Shown piece by piece: positions 8,667-16,188 of a DNA stretch of 64,000 bases. The stretch comes from Opitutales bacterium (GTDB lineage Bacteria; Verrucomicrobiota; Verrucomicrobiia; Opitutales; UBA2995), in NCBI GenBank assembly GCA_022824405.1, contig JAJDZZ010000075.1, forward strand, positions 1-64,000. The letters run 5' to 3'. The position numbers and the translations under genes were made by a program. The first letter of the stretch is position 1. Each line of letters starts with the position of its first letter. Below the pieces are notes generated by a model. That model ran no database searches, had not been told where the DNA came from, and saw only the letters and a program-made list of their open reading frames with translations.

Positions 8667-9679
8667 CCTCCGATATAGGACATCTCCACCTTGGCCGGGG
8701 ATGGCCCGGTCGGAGGGCGCCCTTGGCGCAATTCGGAGTAGCGGTCCTGGCGGCCCCGCCAGATCCTTCCCAGAGCCTCGGTTAGTTCGCCATCCGATTT
8801 CAGGGCGTGGAGAAGCGGTTTCAGGTCCGTCCCCCGCGTGGCGAACAGACAGGTAAAGAGCTTTCCGTCAGCGCTCAATCGCGCCCGGTGGCAGTCCCGG
8901 CAAAAGGGTTGGGAAATGGAGCTGATTAATCCGATCTCCCCCTTCCCGTCCAGGAAACGGTAGCGCTTGGCCACCTCCCCCTTGTAGTTCGGATCAATGG
9001 GTTCAAGGGGGTACCGCTCACCGATCATCCGCACAATTTCGGCGGCGGTGATCACCCGGGACGGATCCCAGTGGTTGAAGTTGCCCACGTCCATGTACTC
9101 GATAAAACGGAGAGTCATTCCCCGGTCCCGGAAATAGGCTGTCATGGGGAGAATGTCCCGGACATTTTTGCCTTTTTGGACCATCATGTTTACCTTTACG
9201 GGAAGGCCGGCCGCGGCGGCCGCTTCGATCCCTTCCAATACCCCGGAGACCGACTTTGCCCTCCCGTTCATCTTCATGAAGGTCTCATCTTCCAGTGAGT
9301 CCAGGCTTACGTTGATACGATGCAACCCGGCCGCCTTGAGTTTTTCGGCGTAGTGTGGCAGGAGCCAACCGTTGGTGGTCAGGGCAATGTCCGCAATGGT
9401 ATCGATCCGGGAAATGTCTTCCACTATGGATGTCACTTCCTTGCGCAGCAGGGGCTCCCCCCCGGTGATGCGTATTTTGTCGACTCCGAGGGCGGAAAAA
9501 GCGCGAACCAACCGGACAATTTGGGAGCGGGAGAGCAGTTGATCCCGTTTCAGAAAGGCATAATCGGGCCCGAACACCGCTTCCGGCATACAGTAGGCGC
9601 ATCGAAAATTACATTGGTCGATGACGGAAATACGAAGGTCTCGCAACGGACGACCCAGTTGGTCTCTTACGGAACGCAT
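8663..9679 (-). CDS. moaA: GTP 3',8-cyclase (molybdenum cofactor synthesis)
   Basis: This radical SAM enzyme starts molybdenum cofactor synthesis by cyclising GTP, acting with MoaC. The 338-aa protein has both Fe-S sites: the N-terminal radical SAM triad CNFRCAYC (Cys23, 27, 30) and the C-terminal triad C-x2-C-x13-C (Cys260, 263, 277). TGGEPLLRK is the SAM-binding GGE motif, and the protein ends in the GG dipeptide typical of MoaA. It is encoded opposite to moeA-moaC-moaD; an island of about 1.3 kb separates them. Confidence 0.96.
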   Translation of the reverse strand: MRSVRDQLGRPLRDLRISVIDQCNFRCAYCMPEAVFGPDYAFLKRDQLLSRSQIVRLVRAFSALGVDKIRITGGEPLLRKEVTSIVEDISRIDTIADIALTTNGWLLPHYAEKLKAAGLHRINVSLDSLEDETFMKMNGRAKSVSGVLEGIEAAAAAGLPVKVNMMVQKGKNVRDILPMTAYFRDRGMTLRFIEYMDVGNFNHWDPSRVITAAEIVRMIGERYPLEPIDPNYKGEVAKRYRFLDGKGEIGLISSISQPFCRDCHRARLSADGKLFTCLFATRGTDLKPLLHALKSDGELTEALGRIWRGRQDRYSELRQGRPPTGPSPAKVEMSYIGG

Positions 9680-9743
9680 TGAAAACAGGACTCAATATGG
9701 CAGATTATCGCCCGCGGGTAAACCACCGATGATTACGTAGAGA

Positions 9744-9776
9744 ATTAACCACGGATTTCACGGATAAGCACGGATG
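9744..9776. repeat. Intergenic CACGGAT repeat, copy 1
   Basis: Three ACGGAT units in close succession (ACGGATTTCACGGATAAGC, then ACGGAT) follow an AATTAACC stretch. A related copy is at 45821-45845 (GATTACACGGATAGGCACGG). The motif is in a non-coding gap next to the two-gene island. Its function is unknown. Confidence 0.5.
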
Positions 9777-9957
9777 AGGGGAAGGAAGGAGGGCAAAGCC
9801 ATTAAAATTTCTTATGCCGGACAGGGTTATTCACAGAATCCGCAAGAATTCATTGCAGACATCCGGAAAGTGGGCACCTTTTGGGAAAACAAGTCGCAAT
9901 CCCATTCTCAAATCTTGTTTCTATTTTCCCGCTCCCATTTCTGAAGGAGGAACAGTT

Positions 9958-10233
9958 GTGTCAGGAGAACTTATTGAGGGCATTAAAACCGTTAGCCTAA
10001 TCGCTGCTGGATGCGTCACCGTTGGCGGGGGCTTGGTTGGAGTTGGCATTTGGATTGGCCGCGTTAACAATGATCGCCAAAACTTCCGGGAATTTGTTAA
10101 GGAAGTGCGAGGAAATTTGGACACCATACTTTTCCGTTTGGAGAAGCTTTCCGGTGCGGATGAAAACCTGGTCCGGACCGAAAGCCCTGTTGTGCCAACG
10201 GAGAGAGAGGAAAAGGTGGCGCATGAGGCTTAA
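9958..10233 (+). CDS. Small single-pass membrane protein with C-terminal coil
   Basis: I do not recognise a named family. The 91-aa product starts at a GTG (9958) with a strong Shine-Dalgarno AAGGAGG about 7 bases upstream; a longer open frame to 9814 lacks such support. One transmembrane helix (about residues 10-30, VSLIAAGCVTVGGGLVGVG) is followed by a charged helix (NNDRQNFREFVKEVRGNLDT). The next gene has the same layout and a similar 'VRGxxxDI...RL' stretch, so the two look like relatives, this one lacking the C-terminal domain. Codon use is more AT-rich than the flanking Moco genes, hinting at transfer. Confidence 0.55.
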   Translation: MSGELIEGIKTVSLIAAGCVTVGGGLVGVGIWIGRVNNDRQNFREFVKEVRGNLDTILFRLEKLSGADENLVRTESPVVPTEREEKVAHEA

Positions 10234-10247
10234 CCGAGGATAGAGAT

Positions 10248-10766
10248 ATGGAATGGTATCATTGGATTGGCGCTTTGGGCGCCGTGGCTATCATCTTGGT
10301 TGCCGTAGGCACAGCGTCGTTTAAATTTGCTCGGTGGACGGGTAGTGTCGATAAGGACCTTGAAAGCCTGAAAAGGTCTATGAAAGAGGTCCGGGGCGAT
10401 ATAGTAGACATCCGGGGCGATATAAAAGACATTTTATCTCGCCTGAAACCGCCTCCGGTTTCCAGCGATAGCCCACTACGCCTTACCAAGTTCGGAACAG
10501 AGATTGCAGAAGACATTGAGGCTCAATCCTGGGCGGAGGGGCTCGCTCCCTCGTTAATGCATGAACTTGGTGGGAAAGAACCGTTTGAAATTGACAGATT
10601 CTGCATTGATTACGTGGAGAATCTAGGCCCGGAATGGGATCGGAAAATCGCTAAATCCTCATATGAATTTGGAATAGAGGAATCAGGCATCAAATCGGTT
10701 CTTCAGGTCGTCTTACGAGAGGAAATCCTCAAGATAGTTGGCCAAAAACCCAAACAGAATGCTTAA
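10248..10766 (+). CDS. Membrane-anchored coiled-coil protein with unknown C-terminal domain
   Basis: A 172-aa protein with one N-terminal transmembrane helix (about 5-27) and a coiled coil (about 33-66, with the repeat DIVDIRGDIKDI). A compact helical domain follows (about 80-165: LTKFGTEIAEDIEAQSWAE, EPFEIDRFCIDYVENLGPEW, FGIEESGIKSVLQVVL). Proteins with this TM-coil-domain arrangement occur in many phyla without a known function; that is recollection, not a search result. It lies 14 bases after its smaller relative and ends at the edge of a 34-bp perfect inverted repeat. The lower GC and flanking repeats suggest acquisition. Confidence 0.65.
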   Translation: MEWYHWIGALGAVAIILVAVGTASFKFARWTGSVDKDLESLKRSMKEVRGDIVDIRGDIKDILSRLKPPPVSSDSPLRLTKFGTEIAEDIEAQSWAEGLAPSLMHELGGKEPFEIDRFCIDYVENLGPEWDRKIAKSSYEFGIEESGIKSVLQVVLREEILKIVGQKPKQNA

Positions 10767-10906
10767 GCCAAAAGGGGTCAAACGTAGAAAATAGAATTTC
10801 CTTAGGTATCCGATGCACAAGCGGCAAACAACCAGGGGCATCCCAACCGAATCGCAATGGCAATTAGGAAGAGAAATTCTATTTTCTACGTTTGACCCCT
10901 TTTGGC
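10767..10906. repeat. 34-bp perfect inverted repeat flanking a 72-base spacer
   Basis: The arms are 10767-10800 and 10873-10906, perfectly complementary over 34 bases. Each carries the core GGGGTCAAACGTAGAAAAT. The spacer has no coding sequence. It begins on the last bases of the 172-aa gene's trailer. The arrangement resembles paired REP/BIME elements, or the footprint of a small REP-associated (Y1-type) element lacking its transposase gene. Bases 10907-11056, up to moeA, contain a short ATCCTGT-TAATCC repeat-like tract and no gene. Confidence 0.85.
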
Positions 10907-11056
10907 CCCCAGTAGCTAGTGGTTAGTGAGATATTTGATCCTGTCCATCCTGTTAATCCATGTTAGTTTTCCTCTCTGTTTAATGGGTTGGTTGGCATAC
11001 GGATCAATAATCGAGTTGACCGATGAGGGTATCGATCTTGCTTTAGTCGGGTTACG

Positions 11057-12265
11057 ATGGCAGCCATTTCCGCAGAACGGGCCGTTAGCCTGATAAAGGA
11101 GCACGGCCATGCCCTGGGAACGGAACGCGTTCCCTTCCAGGAGGCCTACGGGCGGGTGCTTCGGGAACCGATTCGGGCCGACCGGGACTTTCCCCCGTTC
11201 GACCGGGTCATGATGGATGGGATCGCCATCCGCGGGGATGAAATTTCGCGGCGGGTGCGTGCCTTTCGTTCCATCGGGGTACAGCGCGCCGGGGTCGAGG
11301 CCGCCGCCTTGACGGAGCCCGGAACCTGTTTCGAAGTCATGACCGGAGCCGTCCTGCCAGAAGGCGCCGGTGCGGTAATTCCCATCGAAAGGGTGGCGGC
11401 TCGCGGAGCGGAGTTTCAATTGGAGAAGGGTTACGAACCCGTGCCCGGACAATTCATTCACGTCAGAGGTTCGGATAACCTGCGAGGAGACACCCTTCTG
11501 GAGGAGGGGGTAGTGGTGGGCGGAAAGGAAATGGCCCTGATAGCCACCTGCGGCTATGCCGAGGTAACCGTAACCGTCCCGCTTGAAATAACCATCGTCT
11601 CCACGGGAGATGAATTGGTGGAGGTCGACAAGATTCCGGCCCCGTATCAGATACGAAAATCCAATGCTTACGCTCTGGCCGCGGCCTGCCAAGCCCTGGC
11701 TTACCCGGTTCGAACCCGGTTGCGCCACCTTCCGGACGATCGGGCTTTCATAGCGGCGGAACTCCCATCCCTGTTGGAAGGAACGGATATGGTATTGTTC
11801 TCCGGCGGCATTTCCAAGGGAAAGTATGATTTCATGGAAGAGTTGCTGGGGCTCGCCGGGGTGGAACGACACTTTCATTGGGTGCGGCAGCGGCCGGGAA
11901 AGCCCTTGTGGTTCGGAACGAGCAAAGGCGGAATACCCGTTTTTGCCCTTCCCGGAAACCCAAACTCTACTTTGACCTGTTTCCGAAGATATGTGACGTT
12001 AATGAGCGATAAGATGACCGGATTAACCAAAAGTCATGAAAGAGTAGCGCTTTTGAAATCACCCTTTGCCTTCGATAAGGCGCTCACACTTTTATTGCCG
12101 GCCAGTCTTGAATACGACCCCGATGGCCGGATGTCGGTTGAACCCGTGCCGCCTCAAAACTCGGGAGATCTGACCAGGCTCCCCCACAGCGATGGCTTTA
12201 TCGAACTGCCCGAGGACCAAGAGGTCTTTCCGGCGGGTTTTCCCGCACGTTTTTTTCCCTGGTGA
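11057..12265 (+). CDS. moeA: Molybdopterin molybdenumtransferase
   Basis: MoeA inserts molybdate into adenylylated molybdopterin. The 402-aa protein shows the family landmarks: FDRVMMDGIAI (the usual DRSAMDGYA), FEVMTGAVLPEGAGAVIPIE, the MoaB/Mog-like fold motif VSTGDELVE, FSGGISKGKYDF, and FALPGNPNSTLTCF. A C-terminal MoeA domain closes the protein. It heads moeA-moaC-moaD, with only 7 bases before moaC. Length and motif order are normal. Confidence 0.95.
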   Translation: MAAISAERAVSLIKEHGHALGTERVPFQEAYGRVLREPIRADRDFPPFDRVMMDGIAIRGDEISRRVRAFRSIGVQRAGVEAAALTEPGTCFEVMTGAVLPEGAGAVIPIERVAARGAEFQLEKGYEPVPGQFIHVRGSDNLRGDTLLEEGVVVGGKEMALIATCGYAEVTVTVPLEITIVSTGDELVEVDKIPAPYQIRKSNAYALAAACQALAYPVRTRLRHLPDDRAFIAAELPSLLEGTDMVLFSGGISKGKYDFMEELLGLAGVERHFHWVRQRPGKPLWFGTSKGGIPVFALPGNPNSTLTCFRRYVTLMSDKMTGLTKSHERVALLKSPFAFDKALTLLLPASLEYDPDGRMSVEPVPPQNSGDLTRLPHSDGFIELPEDQEVFPAGFPARFFPW

Positions 12266-12272
12266 AAGATAG

Positions 12273-12752
12273 ATGGCGAAGCTTTCACACCTGGATAAAT
12301 CGAATCGACCCGCCATGGTCGATATTTCCGGCAAGGAAGCGGGGCATAGAACGGCCCGGGCCCGGTGCCGGGTTCAGCTCAACCAGGATATTCTCGCCCT
12401 TCTTCGGGACGGGGACATCCATAATAAAAAGGGCCCTGTCTTTCAGACCGCCATTCTGGCCGGGGTGATGGCGGCAAAGAAGACCAGCGATCTGATACCG
12501 CTCTGTCATCCCCTCCCCTTGAACGATTGTCAGATAAAAATAAAACGAGGTGACGATTTCCAATTGGTTATAGATTGTTTCGTTTCCACGGATTACAAAA
12601 CGGGAGTGGAGATGGAAGCCTTGACCGGGGTTTCCGTCGCTGCGCTGACCCTTTACGATATGTGCAAATCTCTCTCCCGCGACATACGCATATTGGAAAC
12701 GCGGCTGATTTCCAAGACCGGGGGAAAAAGCGATTTTCGGGCCGAGTCATGA
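12273..12752 (+). CDS. moaC: Cyclic pyranopterin monophosphate synthase
   Basis: MoaC turns the MoaA product into cyclic pyranopterin monophosphate. At 159 aa it has the family length. Signature segments are AMVDISGKE near the N-terminus, LIPLCHPLPL (catalytic loop), and VEMEALTGVSVAALTLYDMCK, followed by a conserved lysine-rich end (LISKTGGKS). Its TGA stop overlaps the moaD ATG in an ATGA junction, implying translational coupling. Confidence 0.96.
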   Translation: MAKLSHLDKSNRPAMVDISGKEAGHRTARARCRVQLNQDILALLRDGDIHNKKGPVFQTAILAGVMAAKKTSDLIPLCHPLPLNDCQIKIKRGDDFQLVIDCFVSTDYKTGVEMEALTGVSVAALTLYDMCKSLSRDIRILETRLISKTGGKSDFRAES

Positions 12753-12991
12753 AGACGGTTCGCCTGCAGTACTTTGCCATTCTTCGCGATCAACGCGGCG
12801 CCTCGGAAGAAACCCTTTCCGTGGATTCCCAAACCGTAGGCGAACTCTACCGGTTTCTGGCCCGCAGATATGGCTTTACCTTGGAAAAGACCGCTCTCCG
12901 GGTTTCCGTGAATCGACAGTTTGTCGACTGGTCGACCCCGCTTCGGGACGAGGATGAGGTCGTTTTCATTCCTCCCGTTTCAGGCGGATGA
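12749..12991 (+). CDS. moaD: Molybdopterin synthase small subunit
   Basis: This ubiquitin-fold sulfur carrier supplies sulfur to MoaE after C-terminal thiocarboxylation. The 80-aa protein begins at the ATG of the ATGA overlap with moaC and ends in the required VSGG double glycine, with DEDEVVFIPPVSGG matching the family tail. The frame is open far upstream (to 12575), but that part is antisense to moaC and is not used. A terminal-inverted-repeat element begins 4 bases after the stop. Confidence 0.93.
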   Translation: MKTVRLQYFAILRDQRGASEETLSVDSQTVGELYRFLARRYGFTLEKTALRVSVNRQFVDWSTPLRDEDEVVFIPPVSGG

Positions 12992-12995
12992 TCAG

Positions 12996-13192
12996 CCCGC
13001 ATTTCTCACAAAATTCGTAGCGAACGAACGGGGACCGAGTGCTGGTGTGGGTTTCGTGCCAATTTGCGGGTGAAGCTGGGTCGACACCCTGCAAAGATGC
13101 AAATCCAACGAAGTCCGCACCAGTGCCGGGATTCCGGAGCGCAGTAGAAAAATGGGGGATGTCGCATTCGCCCGGTAAGTGAGAAATGCGGG
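12996..13192. repeat. Terminal-inverted-repeat element, copy A (MITE-like)
   Basis: A 197-bp non-coding element bounded by CCCGCATTTCTCAC (12996-13009) and its exact reverse complement (13179-13192). Its interior aligns with the reverse complement of copy B at 22104-22275, sharing GACCGAGTGCTGGTG, GGGTTTCGTGCC, TGAAGCTGGGTCGAC and GCGCAGTAGAA. It fills the gap between the convergent moaD and argJ stop codons exactly: 4 bases after one and immediately abutting the other. The bounding bases are TCAG on the left and TTAG on the right. Confidence 0.85.
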
Positions 13193-14341
13193 TTAGGTTC
13201 GATAATGCGCGTTGATGCGGATATACTCCTCAGTCAGATCGCATCCCCAGACCGTCACGGACGAATTCCCCAAACCCAAATCCACCGCAAGGGTTACCTC
13301 ATCGTTGTCATTCAAATATTTTTCGACTGTCTCATCCGAGAAATCCGTCGGCCCGCCGTCCCGGTAAACCGTGTGTTTCCCAAAAGAGATCTTCAGGGAG
13401 GCGGGGTCGAGCCTCTTATCGAAGGTTTTCCCCAATGCCATGGCCACCCGGCCCCAGTTGGCGTCGGCTCCATGAACGGCGGTTTTCACCAGGGGGGAAC
13501 CCACGATGCTTTTGGCCATGGTTCGCGCCTGCATCTCGTCCAAGGCGCCCGCCACCGTCACCTCGATCAGTTTGGTGGCGCCCTCGCCGTCGGCGGCAAT
13601 CTGCTTGGCCACCTCCACTGCGGCTTCGGTAAAGGTCTCTTCAAATTCGACCGGATCTACCGGTCCCGCCAAGCCGTTGGCCATGATGGCCACTGCATCG
13701 CTCGTGCTGGTATCCGTGTCGATACTGAGACGATTGAAGGAGCGGTCCACTACCCTTTTCAGCATGGATTGCAATTCCCTGTGGGACAGGTCGGCATCGG
13801 TCGCCCAGAAAGAGAGCATGGTCGCCATGTCGGGCTCCACCATACCGGACCCTTTGGCCATGCCGACCAACACGGCCTTTCCGATGGACCGGCGCACCAG
13901 CTTGATTCGGGTGTCCGTCGTCAGAATGGCTTCGGCCGTCTCTTCCCATTGATCCGGGCCGAGTTCATACTTGGTTCCCGCAATGGCGGGTAAGATTTTC
14001 TCCATGGGCAATTGGACGCCGATCACACCGGTGGCAAAGGGCAGCACGAGATCCGGTTCGATAGCCAATTCCCTGCCCAAGGCTTCCATTTCAAGGCGCG
14101 CATTGGCCAATCCCTCCTTTCCGGTGGCCACGTTGGACACCCCGCTGGTGATGAGAAAGGCCTGGGCCTTTCCATTTTTGATCAATTCCCGGCCCACAAT
14201 AACCGGAGCTCCGCAGAAAGCGCTGCGCGTAAACACGGCTGCAACCGCGGCTGGAACGGCGGAGCAAATCAAGGCGAAGTCGGGGGTGTCTTCCTTGATA
14301 CCGATTTTTTTCCCCAGGCAGGTAAATCCTTTCGGTGTCAT
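13193..14341 (-). CDS. argJ: Bifunctional glutamate N-acetyltransferase / ornithine acetyltransferase
   Basis: ArgJ recycles the acetyl group in arginine synthesis, moving it from N-acetylornithine to glutamate. The 382-aa precursor cuts itself before a threonine; here the motif is KGSGMVEPDMATML with Ala173/Thr174. Upstream ATGVIG fits the oxyanion-hole loop. One oddity is that the family's NSGxANACTG segment reads TSGVSNVATG (about 66-74). No other arg gene is adjacent. It is convergent with moaD across the repeat element and is followed in the same direction (upstream) by the UbiA-family gene, 16 bases away. Confidence 0.93.
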   Translation of the reverse strand: MTPKGFTCLGKKIGIKEDTPDFALICSAVPAAVAAVFTRSAFCGAPVIVGRELIKNGKAQAFLITSGVSNVATGKEGLANARLEMEALGRELAIEPDLVLPFATGVIGVQLPMEKILPAIAGTKYELGPDQWEETAEAILTTDTRIKLVRRSIGKAVLVGMAKGSGMVEPDMATMLSFWATDADLSHRELQSMLKRVVDRSFNRLSIDTDTSTSDAVAIMANGLAGPVDPVEFEETFTEAAVEVAKQIAADGEGATKLIEVTVAGALDEMQARTMAKSIVGSPLVKTAVHGADANWGRVAMALGKTFDKRLDPASLKISFGKHTVYRDGGPTDFSDETVEKYLNDNDEVTLAVDLGLGNSSVTVWGCDLTEEYIRINAHYRT

Positions 14342-14357
14342 GAATATGAATACGGGG

Positions 14358-15308
14358 TTATCCCAGGTAGGGGTCTATGAGGATGTGCAACTGCGGGATG
14401 TCAATAAGCGAACACACCAAAAACAGCGTCATCAAGAGGATCGCCATGATCCACAGCGTTTTTTCGCGAATCAGCTTTTCCGGTTTCTGAGCCCTCGAAG
14501 AAGGTTTCAATGCCACCCGCAAATAACTGGCGAACAATCCGGAAATGAGGGGAAACAACAACAGGTATTCGATGCGGTACTTTATCAGGAAGATCCCCAT
14601 CATGAAGGTGGACATGAGCGCGTAAAAGAAAGACGAAATGAGGAGGCTGTGCTCAGTATAGATGCGAAACACCCCGCGGTAGGCCTTCAGCATTTCCAAC
14701 CCTCCTCTGGCCTCCAGGGTCCGGTATTCGGCGAATCGCTTGATACCCATGAGAAACGCCCCCGCCGTCCAAAATGCGATGAGGATACTGGTCGGAGGGA
14801 TGGCTGAATCGGTTACCAGAAACCAACCGACCAGGAAGCGCAACGGGTTGTTGACCGATTCGGTGATGACATCGAGAAAGGGTATGTCCTTGGTCCTTAG
14901 CGGTTTCAGGTTATACCCCCATCCGCTGACCAGGAAGACGACCAGGGTCCAGAACACCCCGGGGTTGAGAACCATCGATAGCAATAGCCCCCCCGCTGCA
15001 AGGGAAGTGTATTCGGTCCATAACCAGATGCGGTTGGGCACCCTGACAACAAAGGGGCGGTTTGACTTCAGTGGGTGATGCCGGTCAAAGGCCGAATCCC
15101 GCCACTCGTTCAAAATGTAATTGGAAGAAGCCACCAGGCTCATGGCCAGGATTCCGAGGACGGTAGGTCCGATCAGGTCCTTCAACCCCATTCCTTCCAC
15201 CCCGCCCAGCAACCAGGCGGTCACCACCCCGGGCAAAACGAAGATCTGTTTGATCCAATGGTCCACCCTGGCGGCGGAAAGGTAATCCTTCAAATTAGCG
15301 GGATGCAC
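14358..15308 (-). CDS. UbiA-superfamily prenyltransferase (decaprenylphosphoryl-phosphoribosyl synthase-like)
   Basis: UbiA enzymes transfer polyprenyl groups within the membrane. This 316-aa protein has about eight hydrophobic segments and the first aspartate motif N67-x3-D71-x3-D75 (NEWRDSAFDRHHP). The second conserved loop is YNLKPLRTKDIPFLDVITES (132-151). The loop style is that of the DPPR-synthase branch (phosphoribose onto polyprenyl phosphate) rather than quinone or heme O enzymes; this is inference. It overlaps the upstream methyltransferase by 14 bases and is part of a four-gene minus-strand run that looks like envelope glycolipid synthesis. Confidence 0.8.
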   Translation of the reverse strand: MHPANLKDYLSAARVDHWIKQIFVLPGVVTAWLLGGVEGMGLKDLIGPTVLGILAMSLVASSNYILNEWRDSAFDRHHPLKSNRPFVVRVPNRIWLWTEYTSLAAGGLLLSMVLNPGVFWTLVVFLVSGWGYNLKPLRTKDIPFLDVITESVNNPLRFLVGWFLVTDSAIPPTSILIAFWTAGAFLMGIKRFAEYRTLEARGGLEMLKAYRGVFRIYTEHSLLISSFFYALMSTFMMGIFLIKYRIEYLLLFPLISGLFASYLRVALKPSSRAQKPEKLIREKTLWIMAILLMTLFLVCSLIDIPQLHILIDPYLG

Positions 15309-16188
15309 TTGCTCCCTCCTTTTTTTGAACTACGGCCAGCAGAGAGTCCCTCAGGTTGATTTTGACCGTCCACCGACGCATCGGCCGGCAAGGTTGAAAC
15401 CTCAGCCAACTGGGAAAATATTGCATGATCCTTACCCATAAATATTCGATCGTAAAATACCAATCGGGCCTGCTCTGGTGAACGATTCGCAAACCGGCCT
15501 TCTGGCAAGCCAGTTCCAGAGTGGAAGCATCGAAGTATCCGATGTGGGCTACCCGGTAGTGCCACCATTTTCGACCCAGCAGCCGCGCCAAAAACGATTT
15601 CACGTCCGGTGTCGTTATCAGGGCCACGCCGTCGCCGGTCAGTCTTTTTTCCATTTCCTTGAGCATGCCGAGCGGATTTTCCACGTGTTCAATGACGTCC
15701 ACCAGCGTGATCGCATCCCACTCCGGTTCGCTTTTGGTATGTTCCAACAAAACCGCTCGGACAGGAAGGCCGCGTTTCTCGGCCCGTCTCTGCAGCCAAC
15801 GAGACGGTTCGACGCCATGCGCCTGGAATCCCTTTTTCCGGGCAGCCTCGACCAGGATCCCCGAACCCGCGCCCACGTCCAGCAACCGGCCTTTCCGCTT
15901 GAATTGGCCCAGGCGGTTCAACAGAGCCTGAGCCTGAAGGGTCCGCTGTTTCCTGCTGTCCTCGTATGCGGGGTCCACCTGCGACCGGTAGAAAGATAAA
16001 ACGTCGGATAAGTCGTGGCATTGCCGAAATCCGCATGTGCCACACTGGTAAAGGGCGCTGATCCGGCCGTAGTTGAAGTCAGTGATGGCAAAGGAAGCGC
16101 TATTCGGGGGTTGAGAGAGAGAACTCCTCCATTTCCGGAAGGTGGGCGAGCCGCAGATACGACAGGGCTGTGAGTTTTCTTCGGGCAT
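15295..16188 (-). CDS. Class I SAM-dependent methyltransferase with N-terminal zinc-ribbon cysteines
   Basis: A 297-aa methyltransferase. Two CxxC pairs at the N-terminus (Cys9/12 and Cys49/52) look like a zinc ribbon, and the Rossmann motif I is LLDVGAGSG (102-110), followed by VDVIEHVENPLGML. Family members of this type methylate sugars or lipids in polysaccharide clusters. It abuts the next gene upstream (stop at 16189-16191) with no gap and overlaps the UbiA gene, so the run is surely one operon. The substrate is unknown. Confidence 0.85.
   Translation of the reverse strand: MPEENSQPCRICGSPTFRKWRSSLSQPPNSASFAITDFNYGRISALYQCGTCGFRQCHDLSDVLSFYRSQVDPAYEDSRKQRTLQAQALLNRLGQFKRKGRLLDVGAGSGILVEAARKKGFQAHGVEPSRWLQRRAEKRGLPVRAVLLEHTKSEPEWDAITLVDVIEHVENPLGMLKEMEKRLTGDGVALITTPDVKSFLARLLGRKWWHYRVAHIGYFDASTLELACQKAGLRIVHQSRPDWYFTIEYLWVRIMQYFPSWLRFQPCRPMRRWTVKINLRDSLLAVVQKKEGASASR

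Noticed and set aside
10907-11056. Molybdenum cofactor riboswitch before moeA
   Set aside because: I looked for the conserved stems and core and did not see them; only short repeat-like text is present.
11701-11730. tRNA-like GGTTCGAACC in moeA
   Set aside because: The motif is inside coding DNA with no acceptor stem or other arms, so it is a chance T-loop match.
12575-12748. Long N-terminal extension of MoaD
   Set aside because: It is read in another frame over moaC; the ATGA junction at 12749 gives a standard 80-aa MoaD.
13000-13190. Small RNA gene in the moaD-argJ gap
   Set aside because: The sequence is explained as a dispersed terminal-inverted-repeat element with a second copy at 22104; no promoter is visible.
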